A DNA stretch of 64,000 bases from Candidatus Saccharibacteria bacterium oral taxon 955. GTDB taxonomy: Bacteria; Patescibacteriota; Saccharimonadia; Saccharimonadales; Saccharimonadaceae. Of the stretch, positions 1-9,003 are shown piece after piece; position 1 is the first letter of the stretch; each line of letters starts with the position of its first letter. The notes beneath the pieces were generated by a model. It had not been told where the DNA came from and did not search any database. It was given only the letters and a program-made list of their open reading frames with translations. Both the position numbers and the translations under genes were made by a program. The stretch spans positions 558,001 through 622,000 of the forward strand of contig CP047918.1 of assembly GCA_010202265.1 (NCBI GenBank), in the 5' to 3' direction.

Positions 1-806
1 TAAGCTGCATCGAGATTTCTGCTAACAATATCGCGCTCATGACTCAAAAGATAAGCAAATCTTGCACTCTGCAAAAAATCTTCCGCTCGCACCTCATGTG
101 TCTCGAAATACTCATCGGTTGTATCGAGTAAATTGATACTTACTATCTCACTTAGCGGCAGTACACTCGCATCGGCACTTGAGGCATAATTTTTCCACGT
201 CCCGTTCGTCGCTTCGATATCAACACCGCCACAATGAAGCGCCACATGACCAGGCAAAGTCCTAACACGCAAATCCTTAACGTCCAGATATCTAGAGTAC
301 AGGTAGATATAGAGAGTGACGATTTGATTACAGTCACCTACCATAGTATCTTGTAACGGGTCACGCAATAGTCGCCCAAACGAACTTGATGCCCGATATT
401 CATACCTACCATTCGACGGCGATAGATAGTCCATGATCACCTGAATTAGCCGAACTTGATCGCTACGAATATTTACACCAGGCACGATCGCACGAACATG
501 CCTAGTGATCTCATCTGCCGACGCACCATACGTGCGATAAAACTTCTCAAAATCTTCAGTGATACGATCAAGATTAGCGTATAGCTCACGACGCTTTGAT
601 TTCGTTAGATATCGATAGCCTTTGTAGCGAAACTCAGTCCACAAATTAACTACTGCGATATTTTCCTGGACTAATCTGTCTAGCTCGGCGCTAATATATA
701 CTCGAGAATTATGCTCCGACAGCCGATCAAAAAACTTTGCCACACGACGCTCACGCACATCAACATAGGGGCTAAGAAGATAATAAACTGATCGAATAAT
801 TCCCAT
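1..806 (-). CDS. Transglutaminase-like protein (C-terminus beyond window)
   Basis: Read from ATG at 806 the frame stays open for 268 codons to the window edge, so the C-terminus is missing. The first half is charged and helical and I do not recognise it. Residues 159-196 hold a spaced Cys-His-Asp set: C159 in GDCNQ, H187 in GHVALH and D196 in VDIEATN. This order and spacing is that of the transglutaminase-like (papain-fold) core, whose members are peptidases or amidases. No signal peptide or membrane segment is visible. It lies upstream of nothing else in the window and about 45 bp after the pheT end, on the same strand. Function beyond the fold is unknown; the fold call is inferred from the triad only. 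Confidence 0.6.
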   Translation of the reverse strand, partial: MGIIRSVYYLLSPYVDVRERRVAKFFDRLSEHNSRVYISAELDRLVQENIAVVNLWTEFRYKGYRYLTKSKRRELYANLDRITEDFEKFYRTYGASADEITRHVRAIVPGVNIRSDQVRLIQVIMDYLSPSNGRYEYRASSSFGRLLRDPLQDTMVGDCNQIVTLYIYLYSRYLDVKDLRVRTLPGHVALHCGGVDIEATNGTWKNYASSADASVLPLSEIVSINLLDTTDEYFETHEVRAEDFLQSARFAYLLSHERDIVSRNLDAA

Positions 807-852
807 ATTGCTAGTGTATCGCGATATTTAGATTATTACGAATCAAAGGTCG

Positions 853-3408
853 CTACACACGCTCGGCGTCATACTTAGAGAGCATGACACAAGCTAGGTG
901 ATCCATAAGTGGCTTGATGTCGGCATCCGTCAGCGTCCGATCGGGGTGCGTAAACGTAATATGCAATGTAGTTGACTTATGGTCGGCGTCGTCTAACGAC
1001 TGATAGATACTCACTGGGTCAATTGTTATATTTATTTCCCCAGCCCGTTCAGCAAGTGAAGTCCGCGTGGTGTCAAGTAACGACTCATAGGCCACATCAA
1101 CCCGGGACTTAAGAGTGACATCCTGACTAATCGATGGATACCGACTCAAAGGACGATATTGCTTGCTCTTTTCTTCGCTAGCCTTTTTTAAAGCCTGAAG
1201 ATCAAGACTCATTGCTGAACTATATTCAGGAAGTTTAAATGACTTACGGACGCTTGCTTTTAGTTCGCCGACTATACCAACGCTCTTACCGTCGCATGTT
1301 TTCACTAGCGCGCTACGCGATTGCTCAAATGGAGCAACAAATGGATCATCTAAGGTTTCTTCTATTGGTGCGGTCTTTAGGGTAATTCCCAGGTCTTGAG
1401 CAAGACGCATAACTAACCGACGTACACGGAAGTATGGTGAGCCAGACTGCGGACGCTTGCTAGCATACACCGCGTCAATCATTTCAATTTCGCCCGGCAA
1501 TCCGTTGTCGTCGGTCGCATGATCACGTTTATCGTGAGCCTTACCAATCTCAAATAGCGTAAACTCATCGTATCCCAATTTAATGTTCATGTTGACCTTG
1601 TCGAGCAAACTCGGCAAAATGCTGAGACGATAGTATTGCAGATCGGGACTAAGCGCATTTGACAACCGAAATGCCCGAGAAACATCCTGTTCGGCGCGCT
1701 TCATAATATTTTCATGAACAAAACTATAAGTCAAAAGCTCGTTCGCACCAGCACGTGACAAGCTATCTCGCACCTGTTGCTTGAAACTGCGAGATTCATT
1801 CCTCGGCGCTGGCGACATAACACGCAACGGTAATTCGCATGGAAGCTTATCAAAACCATAAAGACGACCGACCTCTTCCACAACATCCTCAGGATCAACG
1901 ATATCGGTACGCCAAAACGGTGCGCCGATGATAAGCGTTTGGCCATCGTCTTCGGCCGGGTACGAGGCAAAATTAGTACGGCGCAGCAATCCGCCAATTT
2001 CAAAAACCGTCAGATTGCTACCGAGCCGGCTATTTATAAAATCTGTCGCTATACGCATTTCACCACTCAGTGACACCTCATCAAGTTGACCCGTTTTATC
2101 TGGGAGATCATATACGTCACTGGCTTGTCTTGCTCCTGTTAAATCTTGAATCATCTTCATAAGGCGAGCCAAAACACGATCATTTTGAAGTGGCGACTGG
2201 CCCTTGTTGAAGCGCGCAAGCGCGTCAGTAAATACACCGTGTCGCATCGCGGTTTTTCGCACTGCGTACATATCAAATGTCGCAACTTCAATCACAATAT
2301 TTTTGGTCTCAGACGACACCTCACTATCACTACCGCCCATGATTCCAGCCAGACCAACTGGCCCCTCGGCGTCTGCGATCACGATATCGTCAGCTGTTAG
2401 CTTATAAGTTTTGCCGTTTAGAAGCGAAACCTCTTCGCCATCTCGAGCCATACGTGCGCTAATCTCTTTTCCGCGCAGCTTATCGTAGTCATAAGCATGA
2501 GTCGGCTGAGCCGTCATCAGCATTATGTAGTTTGTTATGTCAACAATGTTATTAATCGGCTTTGAGCCCAGTCGAACTAACTCGCACTGAAGCCAGAACG
2601 GACTCGGCTCAACTCGGCAGTCTTTCATAGCAACAGTCATAAAACGTGGAACTTTATCTGGAGACTGGTCTACGACCTTTAACTCAAGCCCACTAGCCGA
2701 TTCAAACGAAGGTTTCATCCAGTACCAGTCAGGATTAGCAAATCCCATATCAAAAATCTCTTCATTATCAGCAGGTACGCCTCTTAGAATTGCTGATATC
2801 TCGCGAGCTATACCAATTTGCCCAAAACAATCTGGTCGATGAGTAAACATCTTGTTTTCGATATCAATAACAACATCGTCAAGATCAAACAGATCCATAA
2901 AATTAGCGCCTGTCTGCAACGTTCGCCCTTTTGGTAAATCACGTTCTGTTAGCTCAACAATACCATCATGATCGCTGTTAATAGCTAGTTCATCACCAGC
3001 CGCCAACATGCCACTACTCATCACACCGCGCAACTTACGTGAATCTAGAACAAATGGCTCCGCATCGTCATAGCTCGCCGGCACAGTTGCTTTTGGCGGC
3101 AGCCATACCGCCCACATATCAGCATGAACGTTAGACGCACCGCAAACAACCTGTACACGGCCATTACCATTGCGCTCAACATCGCCAACAGCCCCATTGT
3201 CGTCGATCAGACAGACGCTCAGCCGATCCGCATCTGGATGCTTCTCGACGCTAACTACTTTCACAACAATCGCATCTTGGTATTTTTTGCCAAAGTCAAT
3301 AACCTCTTCAACCCCACCAAGCTGTCCGTTTATTCGATTGACCAACTCGTCAATTGGAGGAATATCAACGTCGACGAGTTTTTGAATTATCTTTAAACTA
3401 ACCTTCAT
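853..3408 (-). CDS. pheT: Phenylalanyl-tRNA synthetase beta subunit
   Basis: Beta subunit of the alpha2beta2 enzyme that charges tRNA-Phe in the cytoplasm. The 851 residues fit the long bacterial type. In order they show an EMAP-like tRNA-binding domain (about 40-155), the B3/B4 editing domain, the B5 domain, the catalytically inactive synthetase-like core, and a C-terminal anticodon-binding FDX-ACB domain (about 755-851, with YPSISQDVT). An AAGGTG Shine-Dalgarno precedes the ATG at 3408, which overlaps the end of the upstream NUDIX gene by 11 bp, implying translational coupling. pheS lies just further upstream, so the three genes form one minus-strand operon. Confidence 0.97.
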   Translation of the reverse strand: MKVSLKIIQKLVDVDIPPIDELVNRINGQLGGVEEVIDFGKKYQDAIVVKVVSVEKHPDADRLSVCLIDDNGAVGDVERNGNGRVQVVCGASNVHADMWAVWLPPKATVPASYDDAEPFVLDSRKLRGVMSSGMLAAGDELAINSDHDGIVELTERDLPKGRTLQTGANFMDLFDLDDVVIDIENKMFTHRPDCFGQIGIAREISAILRGVPADNEEIFDMGFANPDWYWMKPSFESASGLELKVVDQSPDKVPRFMTVAMKDCRVEPSPFWLQCELVRLGSKPINNIVDITNYIMLMTAQPTHAYDYDKLRGKEISARMARDGEEVSLLNGKTYKLTADDIVIADAEGPVGLAGIMGGSDSEVSSETKNIVIEVATFDMYAVRKTAMRHGVFTDALARFNKGQSPLQNDRVLARLMKMIQDLTGARQASDVYDLPDKTGQLDEVSLSGEMRIATDFINSRLGSNLTVFEIGGLLRRTNFASYPAEDDGQTLIIGAPFWRTDIVDPEDVVEEVGRLYGFDKLPCELPLRVMSPAPRNESRSFKQQVRDSLSRAGANELLTYSFVHENIMKRAEQDVSRAFRLSNALSPDLQYYRLSILPSLLDKVNMNIKLGYDEFTLFEIGKAHDKRDHATDDNGLPGEIEMIDAVYASKRPQSGSPYFRVRRLVMRLAQDLGITLKTAPIEETLDDPFVAPFEQSRSALVKTCDGKSVGIVGELKASVRKSFKLPEYSSAMSLDLQALKKASEEKSKQYRPLSRYPSISQDVTLKSRVDVAYESLLDTTRTSLAERAGEINITIDPVSIYQSLDDADHKSTTLHITFTHPDRTLTDADIKPLMDHLACVMLSKYDAERV

Positions 3409-3862
3409 GAGTTACACCTTTCGTTTCGTAAATAACAACCCCGTCACGCAACTCTAGAAAATGTGACGCCGAAAGATCGCCAAACACCCGCATTGCGTGT
3501 GCCGGTACGCTTTTTGGCATGCCAGCCACATCACACCACATAATATCCCGGGTTTTATCCGGCTCACACACTTCTGGCTGACCCGTCCATTTTTTCGTTG
3601 CAAAGAAATATACACTCACATCCCTGCCTTTAGTTTCGCGATATATCGCTACTCCAAGAAATATCAGATCACTCTCCTTGACCAATACGCCCGTCTCTTC
3701 CTTAATTTCTCTAACAGCAGCTTTCTGAACCTCCTCGTCGTCCTCAACAGTACCACCCGGCATATGCCAAGCATTTGGCTCCCAGTCCGAGTTAGAAGCA
3801 CGCCGAAGTAGACACACCTTATCACCAGACATCAACCCAACAACAACAGCACGTGTAATCAT
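3398..3862 (-). CDS. NUDIX hydrolase between pheS and pheT
   Basis: A 154-residue NUDIX protein that would hydrolyse a nucleoside diphosphate linked to some other moiety using Mg2+. The NUDIX box is complete, running from GGTVEDDEE through REIKEETGV at residues about 37-60. The substrate cannot be told from sequence; MutT-like house-cleaning is one option. It sits between pheS and pheT and overlaps pheT by 11 bp, an unusual insertion into what is often a two-gene operon. No membrane or signal segment is seen. Confidence 0.9.
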   Translation of the reverse strand: MITRAVVVGLMSGDKVCLLRRASNSDWEPNAWHMPGGTVEDDEEVQKAAVREIKEETGVLVKESDLIFLGVAIYRETKGRDVSVYFFATKKWTGQPEVCEPDKTRDIMWCDVAGMPKSVPAHAMRVFGDLSASHFLELRDGVVIYETKGVTHEG

Positions 3863-3931
3863 CGCCTCAGCTCCCGCGAGCTACACAGTACTGCGTTGAT
3901 AGCGACTTTCAATTTGTATCGATCTACCATA

Positions 3932-4966
3932 CTAAAACTGCCTCAAGAAATTAAGTTTACCGCTCTCAAGGTGACGGATATCTTCAATTTGATACTTCAT
4001 CATCACTAATCGATCAATGCCACAGCCAAAAGCAAAGCCAGTATAGATTGATGGGTCTATATCAGCTGCGCGTAACACGTTTGGGTGGATTAACCCACAG
4101 CCCAAAAGCTCAATCCATTTACTGTGGCTACAGACTGAACAACCCTTTTCACAAAACGGACATTCCAACGCAAACTCAAAGCTTGGCTCAGTGAACGGGA
4201 AATAAAATGGATTAACCCGTACATTCAGAGTGCGACCGTAGTACTCCTCGAGAAACTTCTGAAGAGTTGAGACGAGATTACCGACATTTACACCTTTTGC
4301 CACATAAATCCCCTCAACCTGGTAGAATGTATGTTCATGTCGTGCGTCTAGATCCTCATTCCGGAACACTCGATCAGGTACAATCGCAGCGATCGGTACT
4401 CCACGCTCAAGCTGATCGCGATATTTGACAAGCGTTCGATTCTGCATAGTGCTAGTATGTGCTGGCGCAATCAGCGGATCGCCTTCTGAATCTTTTTCGA
4501 CTGTCATAAAAGTGTCGTAGTCGTCACGCGCTGGATGTCCTTTAGGAAAATTAAGTACCTCAAACATATGATACTGATCATCAATCTCGCGCGACTCTTC
4601 GGTCACAAACCCCATGCGATTAAAAATATCCGAAATAGTTTCGATTTCTCGCATGAGTGGATGTGTCGTACCATGCTCGGTAGGCAACAGGTCTGGTATT
4701 GGCGCATTGACATCCATCGGCGCGGTTACATCAATTGGCGGCAAAGTAGCAGTTATTGCTTCGACCTCTTTTTTAGCGACTTCGGCCTCAATCGCCACCT
4801 TCAGTTCGTTAACGCGCCGTCCGAATTCCGCTCGGTCTTCTGGAGCTTGCTTGGGTATTTGCGCGTAAAGCTCGCGAAGCTCTCTGCTCTTTAAAACATC
4901 GTTCGGATTAGCGGACTCAGTTACACGCGCGATAAGTAGGGCACGTAGTTCTGTGAGATCTGTCAT
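3932..4966 (-). CDS. pheS: Phenylalanyl-tRNA synthetase alpha subunit
   Basis: Catalytic subunit of phenylalanyl-tRNA synthetase, 344 residues. The N-terminal about 95 residues form the tRNA-contacting coiled coil. Class II motif 2 is seen around VFRNEDLDARHEHTFYQVEG and motif 3 in GFAFGCGIDRLVMMKY near the C-terminus. The TEPSFE stretch is followed by a cysteine cluster, CPFC and CSVC, as found in a subset of bacterial PheS proteins; it may bind a metal. First gene of the pheS-NUDIX-pheT operon. Confidence 0.97.
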   Translation of the reverse strand: MTDLTELRALLIARVTESANPNDVLKSRELRELYAQIPKQAPEDRAEFGRRVNELKVAIEAEVAKKEVEAITATLPPIDVTAPMDVNAPIPDLLPTEHGTTHPLMREIETISDIFNRMGFVTEESREIDDQYHMFEVLNFPKGHPARDDYDTFMTVEKDSEGDPLIAPAHTSTMQNRTLVKYRDQLERGVPIAAIVPDRVFRNEDLDARHEHTFYQVEGIYVAKGVNVGNLVSTLQKFLEEYYGRTLNVRVNPFYFPFTEPSFEFALECPFCEKGCSVCSHSKWIELLGCGLIHPNVLRAADIDPSIYTGFAFGCGIDRLVMMKYQIEDIRHLESGKLNFLRQF

Positions 4967-5000
4967 AATAATCGCTACCTCTTAGTTAGGGTTTGTAATA

Positions 5001-5258
5001 TTATCGATTGGTTTGGTAGATGAAAAAAGCAAGCACGGCAAGCGCCGCAAAAAATATCAAAATCCACACTGGCGCGAGCGTCGTAGTCGCTTTTGTGCCC
5101 TTTAGGTATGCCGCATCATTAACACCATCAGGCGCATCGCGAAGTTCCGCGCCGTCACCCTCTTGTTTTGCACGTGCCGAAGCCTTTGCTTTTAGCTCCG
5201 CAGCTATCCTCTGTTGGAGTTCGCTTCGTGCTTCAGTCTGTTCAAGATATCTTCCCAT
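5001..5258 (-). CDS. Small C-terminally anchored protein
   Basis: An 85-residue protein of unknown function. The first about 60 residues are charged and predicted helical, and the last about 22 (LAPVWILIFFAALAVLAFF) form one hydrophobic segment followed by a short YQTNR tail, so it is probably tail-anchored with its body in the cytoplasm. It starts 31 bp after pheS reads in the opposite sense of distance, that is upstream of pheS on the same strand, and is divergent from the aquaporin gene across a 97-bp gap. A TATAAT lies 9 nt before its ATG. Confidence 0.6.
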   Translation of the reverse strand: MGRYLEQTEARSELQQRIAAELKAKASARAKQEGDGAELRDAPDGVNDAAYLKGTKATTTLAPVWILIFFAALAVLAFFIYQTNR

Positions 5259-5355
5259 ATGCCAGCTATTATAACAGATACGACCAGATAGTAGTAGACA
5301 GCTTATAGTTTATGCTATACTGATTTCATATCTGATTAAAGGAGGGATATATCAA

Positions 5356-6297
5356 ATGGCTACAAAGAAAGCCGCTTCTACAAAAAAAGCGACCGCCAAA
5401 AAGCCGGCCGCAGCCAAGACTAGTGTCCGCACTGCTCGTGCAGACGCGTCAAAACCTAAAACCACTACTGTATCAGCAGCTGTTCGCGGCAGGAGTAACG
5501 CAAACAAACTACCAGAAAATATCGTCAATATTGTATTTGCCGAGCTTCTAGGTACATTCATCTTGACACTGGTCGTTCTAGCGACGTATCAGGAGTCAGG
5601 CGCTCTATATGCCGGCCTCGCTCTCACTGTAATTGTTATGGCAGTCGGTGCCATCTCTGGTGCACATGTCAACCCAGCAGTGACGTTTGGACTCTGGGCA
5701 ATGCGACGGCTCAAGAGCATTCTCGTGCCGTTCTACTGGGGCGCTCAGTTCCTCGGTGCGATGCTAGCCGTTATCACAATCAACTGGGTATCAAATAACG
5801 CCCTAAGTCTCAGTTTTGACAAGATCACAAACATGGACTGGGCGATCTTTGGCGCCGAACTTGTTGGTAGCGCCGTATTCCTATTCGGTATAGCAGCGGT
5901 CGTCTGCCATCGTGAACTTTCAAACGGCGCTCGTGCACTTGGTATCGGCCTCTCGTTAGTAGCTGGCGTAGTAGCCGGCACTACCCTATACACCGCAACT
6001 CGTACCGCAGAAGTCGCAAGGTACCAGAGTGCATATCTTGCCACACAGCAGAACCAAAAGGCAGAAGCACCAAAGATTCCACACGTAGCTTATGTCAAGG
6101 GAGTAACCATCAACCCGGCAGTAGCACTTGCCGTCACTGACCGCACGGAAGGTGAACTAAACAGCTCAAATGGCGCAACCACCAACAAGGAAAAAACCAC
6201 TAGTCGCCTATCACTCGAAGTAATTCTCGGTACACTAATAGGTGCGGCTCTCGGTGGAAATCTATACCTACTTGTTGCTGGTCGTCGAAGCGATTAG
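5356..6297 (+). CDS. Aquaporin/MIP-family channel with basic N-terminal tail
   Basis: A 313-residue channel of the major intrinsic protein family, which passes water or small solutes such as glycerol. Both signature motifs are present: NPA at about 106-108 (GAHVNPAVTF) and NPA at about 253-255 (TINPAVALAV), in the two half-membrane helices. Two features are unusual. The first about 50 residues are a Lys/Ala-rich tail (AKKAAST, KKATAKKPAAAK) like histone H1 tails, lying on the cytosolic side. A polar insert of about 40 residues precedes the second NPA. A strong AAAGGAGG sits 10 nt before ATG. Single gene ending at a clear terminator. Whether it is an aquaporin or a glycerol channel cannot be decided here. 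Confidence 0.9.
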   Translation: MATKKAASTKKATAKKPAAAKTSVRTARADASKPKTTTVSAAVRGRSNANKLPENIVNIVFAELLGTFILTLVVLATYQESGALYAGLALTVIVMAVGAISGAHVNPAVTFGLWAMRRLKSILVPFYWGAQFLGAMLAVITINWVSNNALSLSFDKITNMDWAIFGAELVGSAVFLFGIAAVVCHRELSNGARALGIGLSLVAGVVAGTTLYTATRTAEVARYQSAYLATQQNQKAEAPKIPHVAYVKGVTINPAVALAVTDRTEGELNSSNGATTNKEKTTSRLSLEVILGTLIGAALGGNLYLLVAGRRSD

Positions 6298-6312
6298 TCG
6301 TAACAAGCAACT

Positions 6313-6346
6313 AAAAAATCGCCCTCTAATGAGAGCGATTTTTTAT
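6313..6346. terminator. Bidirectional intrinsic terminator
   Basis: An A-rich arm reading AAAAAATCGCCCTC and its complement GAGAGCGATTTTTT, with one bulged base per arm, separate the convergent aquaporin gene and rmuC. T-runs occur on both strands. Confidence 0.85.
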
Positions 6347-6355
6347 TGAACCAAC

Positions 6356-7426
6356 TTATTCGACGTTAGGCTTATCGAGCAACAATGGATCTACACTAGA
6401 GTCGCTATTAGCAATCTTTACAACGTCTTTATCAACCTTGCCAAATTCTTTATAGGCATTGTTATAATGATTGACCGTTGTGCCAAGCGAGTTACCTAGC
6501 TTTTTCATATACTCATCATACTTAGCAATATGCTGGCCAAGTTTGCCGACTCGCACCTGTATATCCTTTGCCTGTTCTTCAATCTGTAGGCTCCTCAACC
6601 CCTGCAATACAGTCTGGAGATAAGCCATGAAGCTTGTCGGGCTAGTGATAATAACATGCTTCTCCCGAAACGCGTACTCGATCAAATCACGCGAACTACC
6701 GCCACTGCCAACATTGTTCACCAACAAATCATAGTAGAGTGACTCGGAAGGAATAAACATAAATGCAAAATCCATCGTTTTCTCGCTCGGGCGAATGTAC
6801 TTTGCCGTCTCATCCACTCGACCCTTCAGATCTGCCTTTACTTTTTGAAGATATTGCTCGCGCTCTTTACCGTTCGCCTCAATCATGCGATTGTAGTTCT
6901 CGAGCGAGAACTTCGAGTCAATTGGCAATATTTGCCCCTTGTCTAGAAAGATAACTGCATCAACAATTTCCCCGTCGTTAAATTTATACTGTGTCTGAAA
7001 CTGCCCCGGCGGTAGGACATTCTCCAGCACACTCGATAAATAAAACTCGCCAAACACACCGCGCTGTTTTGGATTAGACAGTACATTTTGCAGAGTCTTT
7101 AGCTCATCTGCAACATTTATGACTCGTCGGTTTGTCTCATCCAGCCGCGCCAAACGCTGAGTCACATCGGCCACCAACTTTGCACTTTCGGTTAACTGCT
7201 TTTGGACCGACTGCTGTACACCCAAATTTGACTTTTCCAGCTTGTCGCCCATCGTCTGCTGAAGCGACATTATACTACGCGACAACTCTGTCACATCAGT
7301 CTTCATCAATTCTACAGCATTTGTATTTTTTATTTCGTTAAACTTCTGCAAAAACACAAACAATACGACGCCAATCCCGCAAATAACTACTATCAACAAA
7401 ATAATGAGTACGATTTCCATACTCAT
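6356..7426 (-). CDS. rmuC: RmuC-family DNA recombination protein
   Basis: A 356-residue RmuC homologue, a family with a PD-(D/E)XK-like nuclease core thought to limit DNA inversions at short repeats. The N-terminus has one membrane segment (about 4-24), then about 90 residues of coiled coil, then the conserved core from about 115 (RGVFGEFYLSSVLENVLPPG) through DAVIFL and LPIDSKFSLENY to ITSPTSFMAYL. Length is slightly below the E. coli protein. It heads a run of minus-strand genes and is convergent with the aquaporin gene. Confidence 0.92.
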   Translation of the reverse strand: MSMEIVLIILLIVVICGIGVVLFVFLQKFNEIKNTNAVELMKTDVTELSRSIMSLQQTMGDKLEKSNLGVQQSVQKQLTESAKLVADVTQRLARLDETNRRVINVADELKTLQNVLSNPKQRGVFGEFYLSSVLENVLPPGQFQTQYKFNDGEIVDAVIFLDKGQILPIDSKFSLENYNRMIEANGKEREQYLQKVKADLKGRVDETAKYIRPSEKTMDFAFMFIPSESLYYDLLVNNVGSGGSSRDLIEYAFREKHVIITSPTSFMAYLQTVLQGLRSLQIEEQAKDIQVRVGKLGQHIAKYDEYMKKLGNSLGTTVNHYNNAYKEFGKVDKDVVKIANSDSSVDPLLLDKPNVE

Positions 7427-7453
7427 TATTATATATCACTCACGAATACTACT

Positions 7454-7954
7454 TTACGCGACTAGCACCCAGCGAACAAGCACGGTTAGTACAGCCACTA
7501 AAACGATAGCTAGAATAAAATTACGTATACGCGCCAACCAGCCAAACACTCCATAGGCCAGACCAAAAAATACAGCAGTGATCATCATTGCCCAGTACCA
7601 ATCTAGACCCATCAGAACATTCTGGATACCCCAAAGGGCGATTACCGATACGATAACGATAAGTAACGGGCGATATATGCGTGTTCGCGCTAATCCCACC
7701 ACTCCGCCAATCGACCCGACCAGCATGGCGACAATCATCGCATAATTAGGCGCTTGACCACAATCAGCTGTCGACTGAGGACGACAAAGTACTGCGCTAA
7801 ATATAAATTTATTGAGCAGGAAATATAACACCGAGATAATCGCGCCAACTGCAACACCCACAAGAATCATACTGATAAGCTCACGACGGCTCATCGATAC
7901 CAGTGGCGACACGCGCGCATCAGTAGCGTCTTCATGGACTGCTTCTTTTACCAT
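7454..7954 (-). CDS. Polytopic membrane protein
   Basis: A 166-residue protein of unknown function with about five hydrophobic segments (starting near residues 26, 68, 96, 120 and 144). I chose ATG at 7954 because GGAG lies 6 nt before it; a GTG at 7966 overlaps that Shine-Dalgarno. An extracytoplasmic loop carries two cysteines (LCRPQ and DCGQ) that could form a disulfide. It lies 28 bp upstream of rmuC on the same strand. Confidence 0.65.
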   Translation of the reverse strand: MVKEAVHEDATDARVSPLVSMSRRELISMILVGVAVGAIISVLYFLLNKFIFSAVLCRPQSTADCGQAPNYAMIVAMLVGSIGGVVGLARTRIYRPLLIVIVSVIALWGIQNVLMGLDWYWAMMITAVFFGLAYGVFGWLARIRNFILAIVLVAVLTVLVRWVLVA

Positions 7955-7995
7955 AAGTTTCTCCACAAACTATTACTAAACTTTGGTATATTGTA

Positions 7996-8493
7996 CTACT
8001 TTTTGACGGGTTTGGCTAGACGCGCCTTCAGTCGCTTTTTTGCGTAATTCTTATACCAAAGCGCCCCAACACCGGCAACAGCTACTCCACCAACAACATC
8101 GAGGGGCGTGTGTACCAGAGCAAGCACACGACCAATACAAATTAGTAGCGTCATCACTGCCATCGAAATAGTCATCTTACGGCTACGCGTACCATACCAT
8201 ACAGCCAGCACTAAAAACATCGCAAACAACGCATGATCAGACGGGAAGCCAGGATTATTGAGGTAAGCCGCACCAGGGTTTAGCCCCAACTGCTCAAACG
8301 GTCGAAGTTGCTCAGGTTGCCATATAGAACCAAGTAACTTAGCAGTAAAATACGATGTTATACCCGCCATAAAAATTCGACTATAGCGATCATACCGATC
8401 GTTACCTGGCACCCGAAATAGTAGCCCATACATCGCCAGTACAATGAGCGGCAACATCAACCAGTCGGCAAGTAGCTTTATGATCATCTCCAT
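7996..8493 (-). CDS. PAP2-family membrane phosphatase
   Basis: A 165-residue membrane protein of the PAP2 (type 2 phosphatidic acid phosphatase) superfamily, which dephosphorylates lipid phosphates such as undecaprenyl diphosphate outside the membrane. Motif 2 reads PSDH (usually PSGH) at about 95-98 and motif 3 reads GRVLALVHTPLDV, with Arg, His and Asp at the expected spacing. Motif 1 is not clear. Four to five membrane segments are visible. The gene follows the cysteine-cluster gene by 12 bp; a TATACT box lies 6 nt before ATG. BcrC-like carrier recycling is plausible but not proven. Confidence 0.85.
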   Translation of the reverse strand: MEMIIKLLADWLMLPLIVLAMYGLLFRVPGNDRYDRYSRIFMAGITSYFTAKLLGSIWQPEQLRPFEQLGLNPGAAYLNNPGFPSDHALFAMFLVLAVWYGTRSRKMTISMAVMTLLICIGRVLALVHTPLDVVGGVAVAGVGALWYKNYAKKRLKARLAKPVKK

Positions 8494-8505
8494 GCCTAAA
8501 GTATA

Positions 8506-9003
8506 CTACTTTTTGAGGCGACCTGCACCAGATTCAGCTCCGCCAAACATCAAGTGCGCAATATCAGCCACCGCTCGACCAATTGCACTCATATCATTCT
8601 GCTGACGCATAGGACGAGATGGTTGACGACGCTCCGGTAACTTAGCCACTGGAGCTGGACGTGGAGCCGCTTTTGGCAAAGGCAAATGACTAGGTCTTAT
8701 CTCGGGCTTCTTTACTACCGGTTTCGGTGTCAGCTGTGCCATGACGCTCGGTATAGAATCGTCGAGAAGCTGTTTGCGATACGACACAGGAGCCGTATTT
8801 GCCCCCCCGTCTCCAATGTCGATTGATTCAAGCATCTGCTGCTTTATTTCAGGAGGAGGACATTTACCAGTATTTTTGGACGCACAAAGCTTTGCCATCG
8901 GACAGCCCTCACAAAGCGCCACTGCACGAGAAGCAATCTCAGACCGAACGGCCTGTTTACTGGGTAGTAACATCTCTGGATCTTTTATCAACAATTCACT
9001 CAT
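8506..9003 (-). CDS. Cysteine-cluster protein coupled to flavin reductase
   Basis: A 165-residue protein I do not recognise. Residues about 32-50 hold a CX2CX5CX7C cluster (CEGCP, LCAS, KCPPP) that could bind an iron-sulfur cluster or zinc. The rest is proline- and basic-rich, low in structure (about 90-140). Its ATG overlaps the TGA of the flavin reductase gene (ATGA), so the two are translationally coupled, and both follow nrdD-nrdG. That context suggests a redox or assembly role for the anaerobic reductase; this is inference. Confidence 0.65.
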   Translation of the reverse strand: MSELLIKDPEMLLPSKQAVRSEIASRAVALCEGCPMAKLCASKNTGKCPPPEIKQQMLESIDIGDGGANTAPVSYRKQLLDDSIPSVMAQLTPKPVVKKPEIRPSHLPLPKAAPRPAPVAKLPERRQPSRPMRQQNDMSAIGRAVADIAHLMFGGAESGAGRLKK

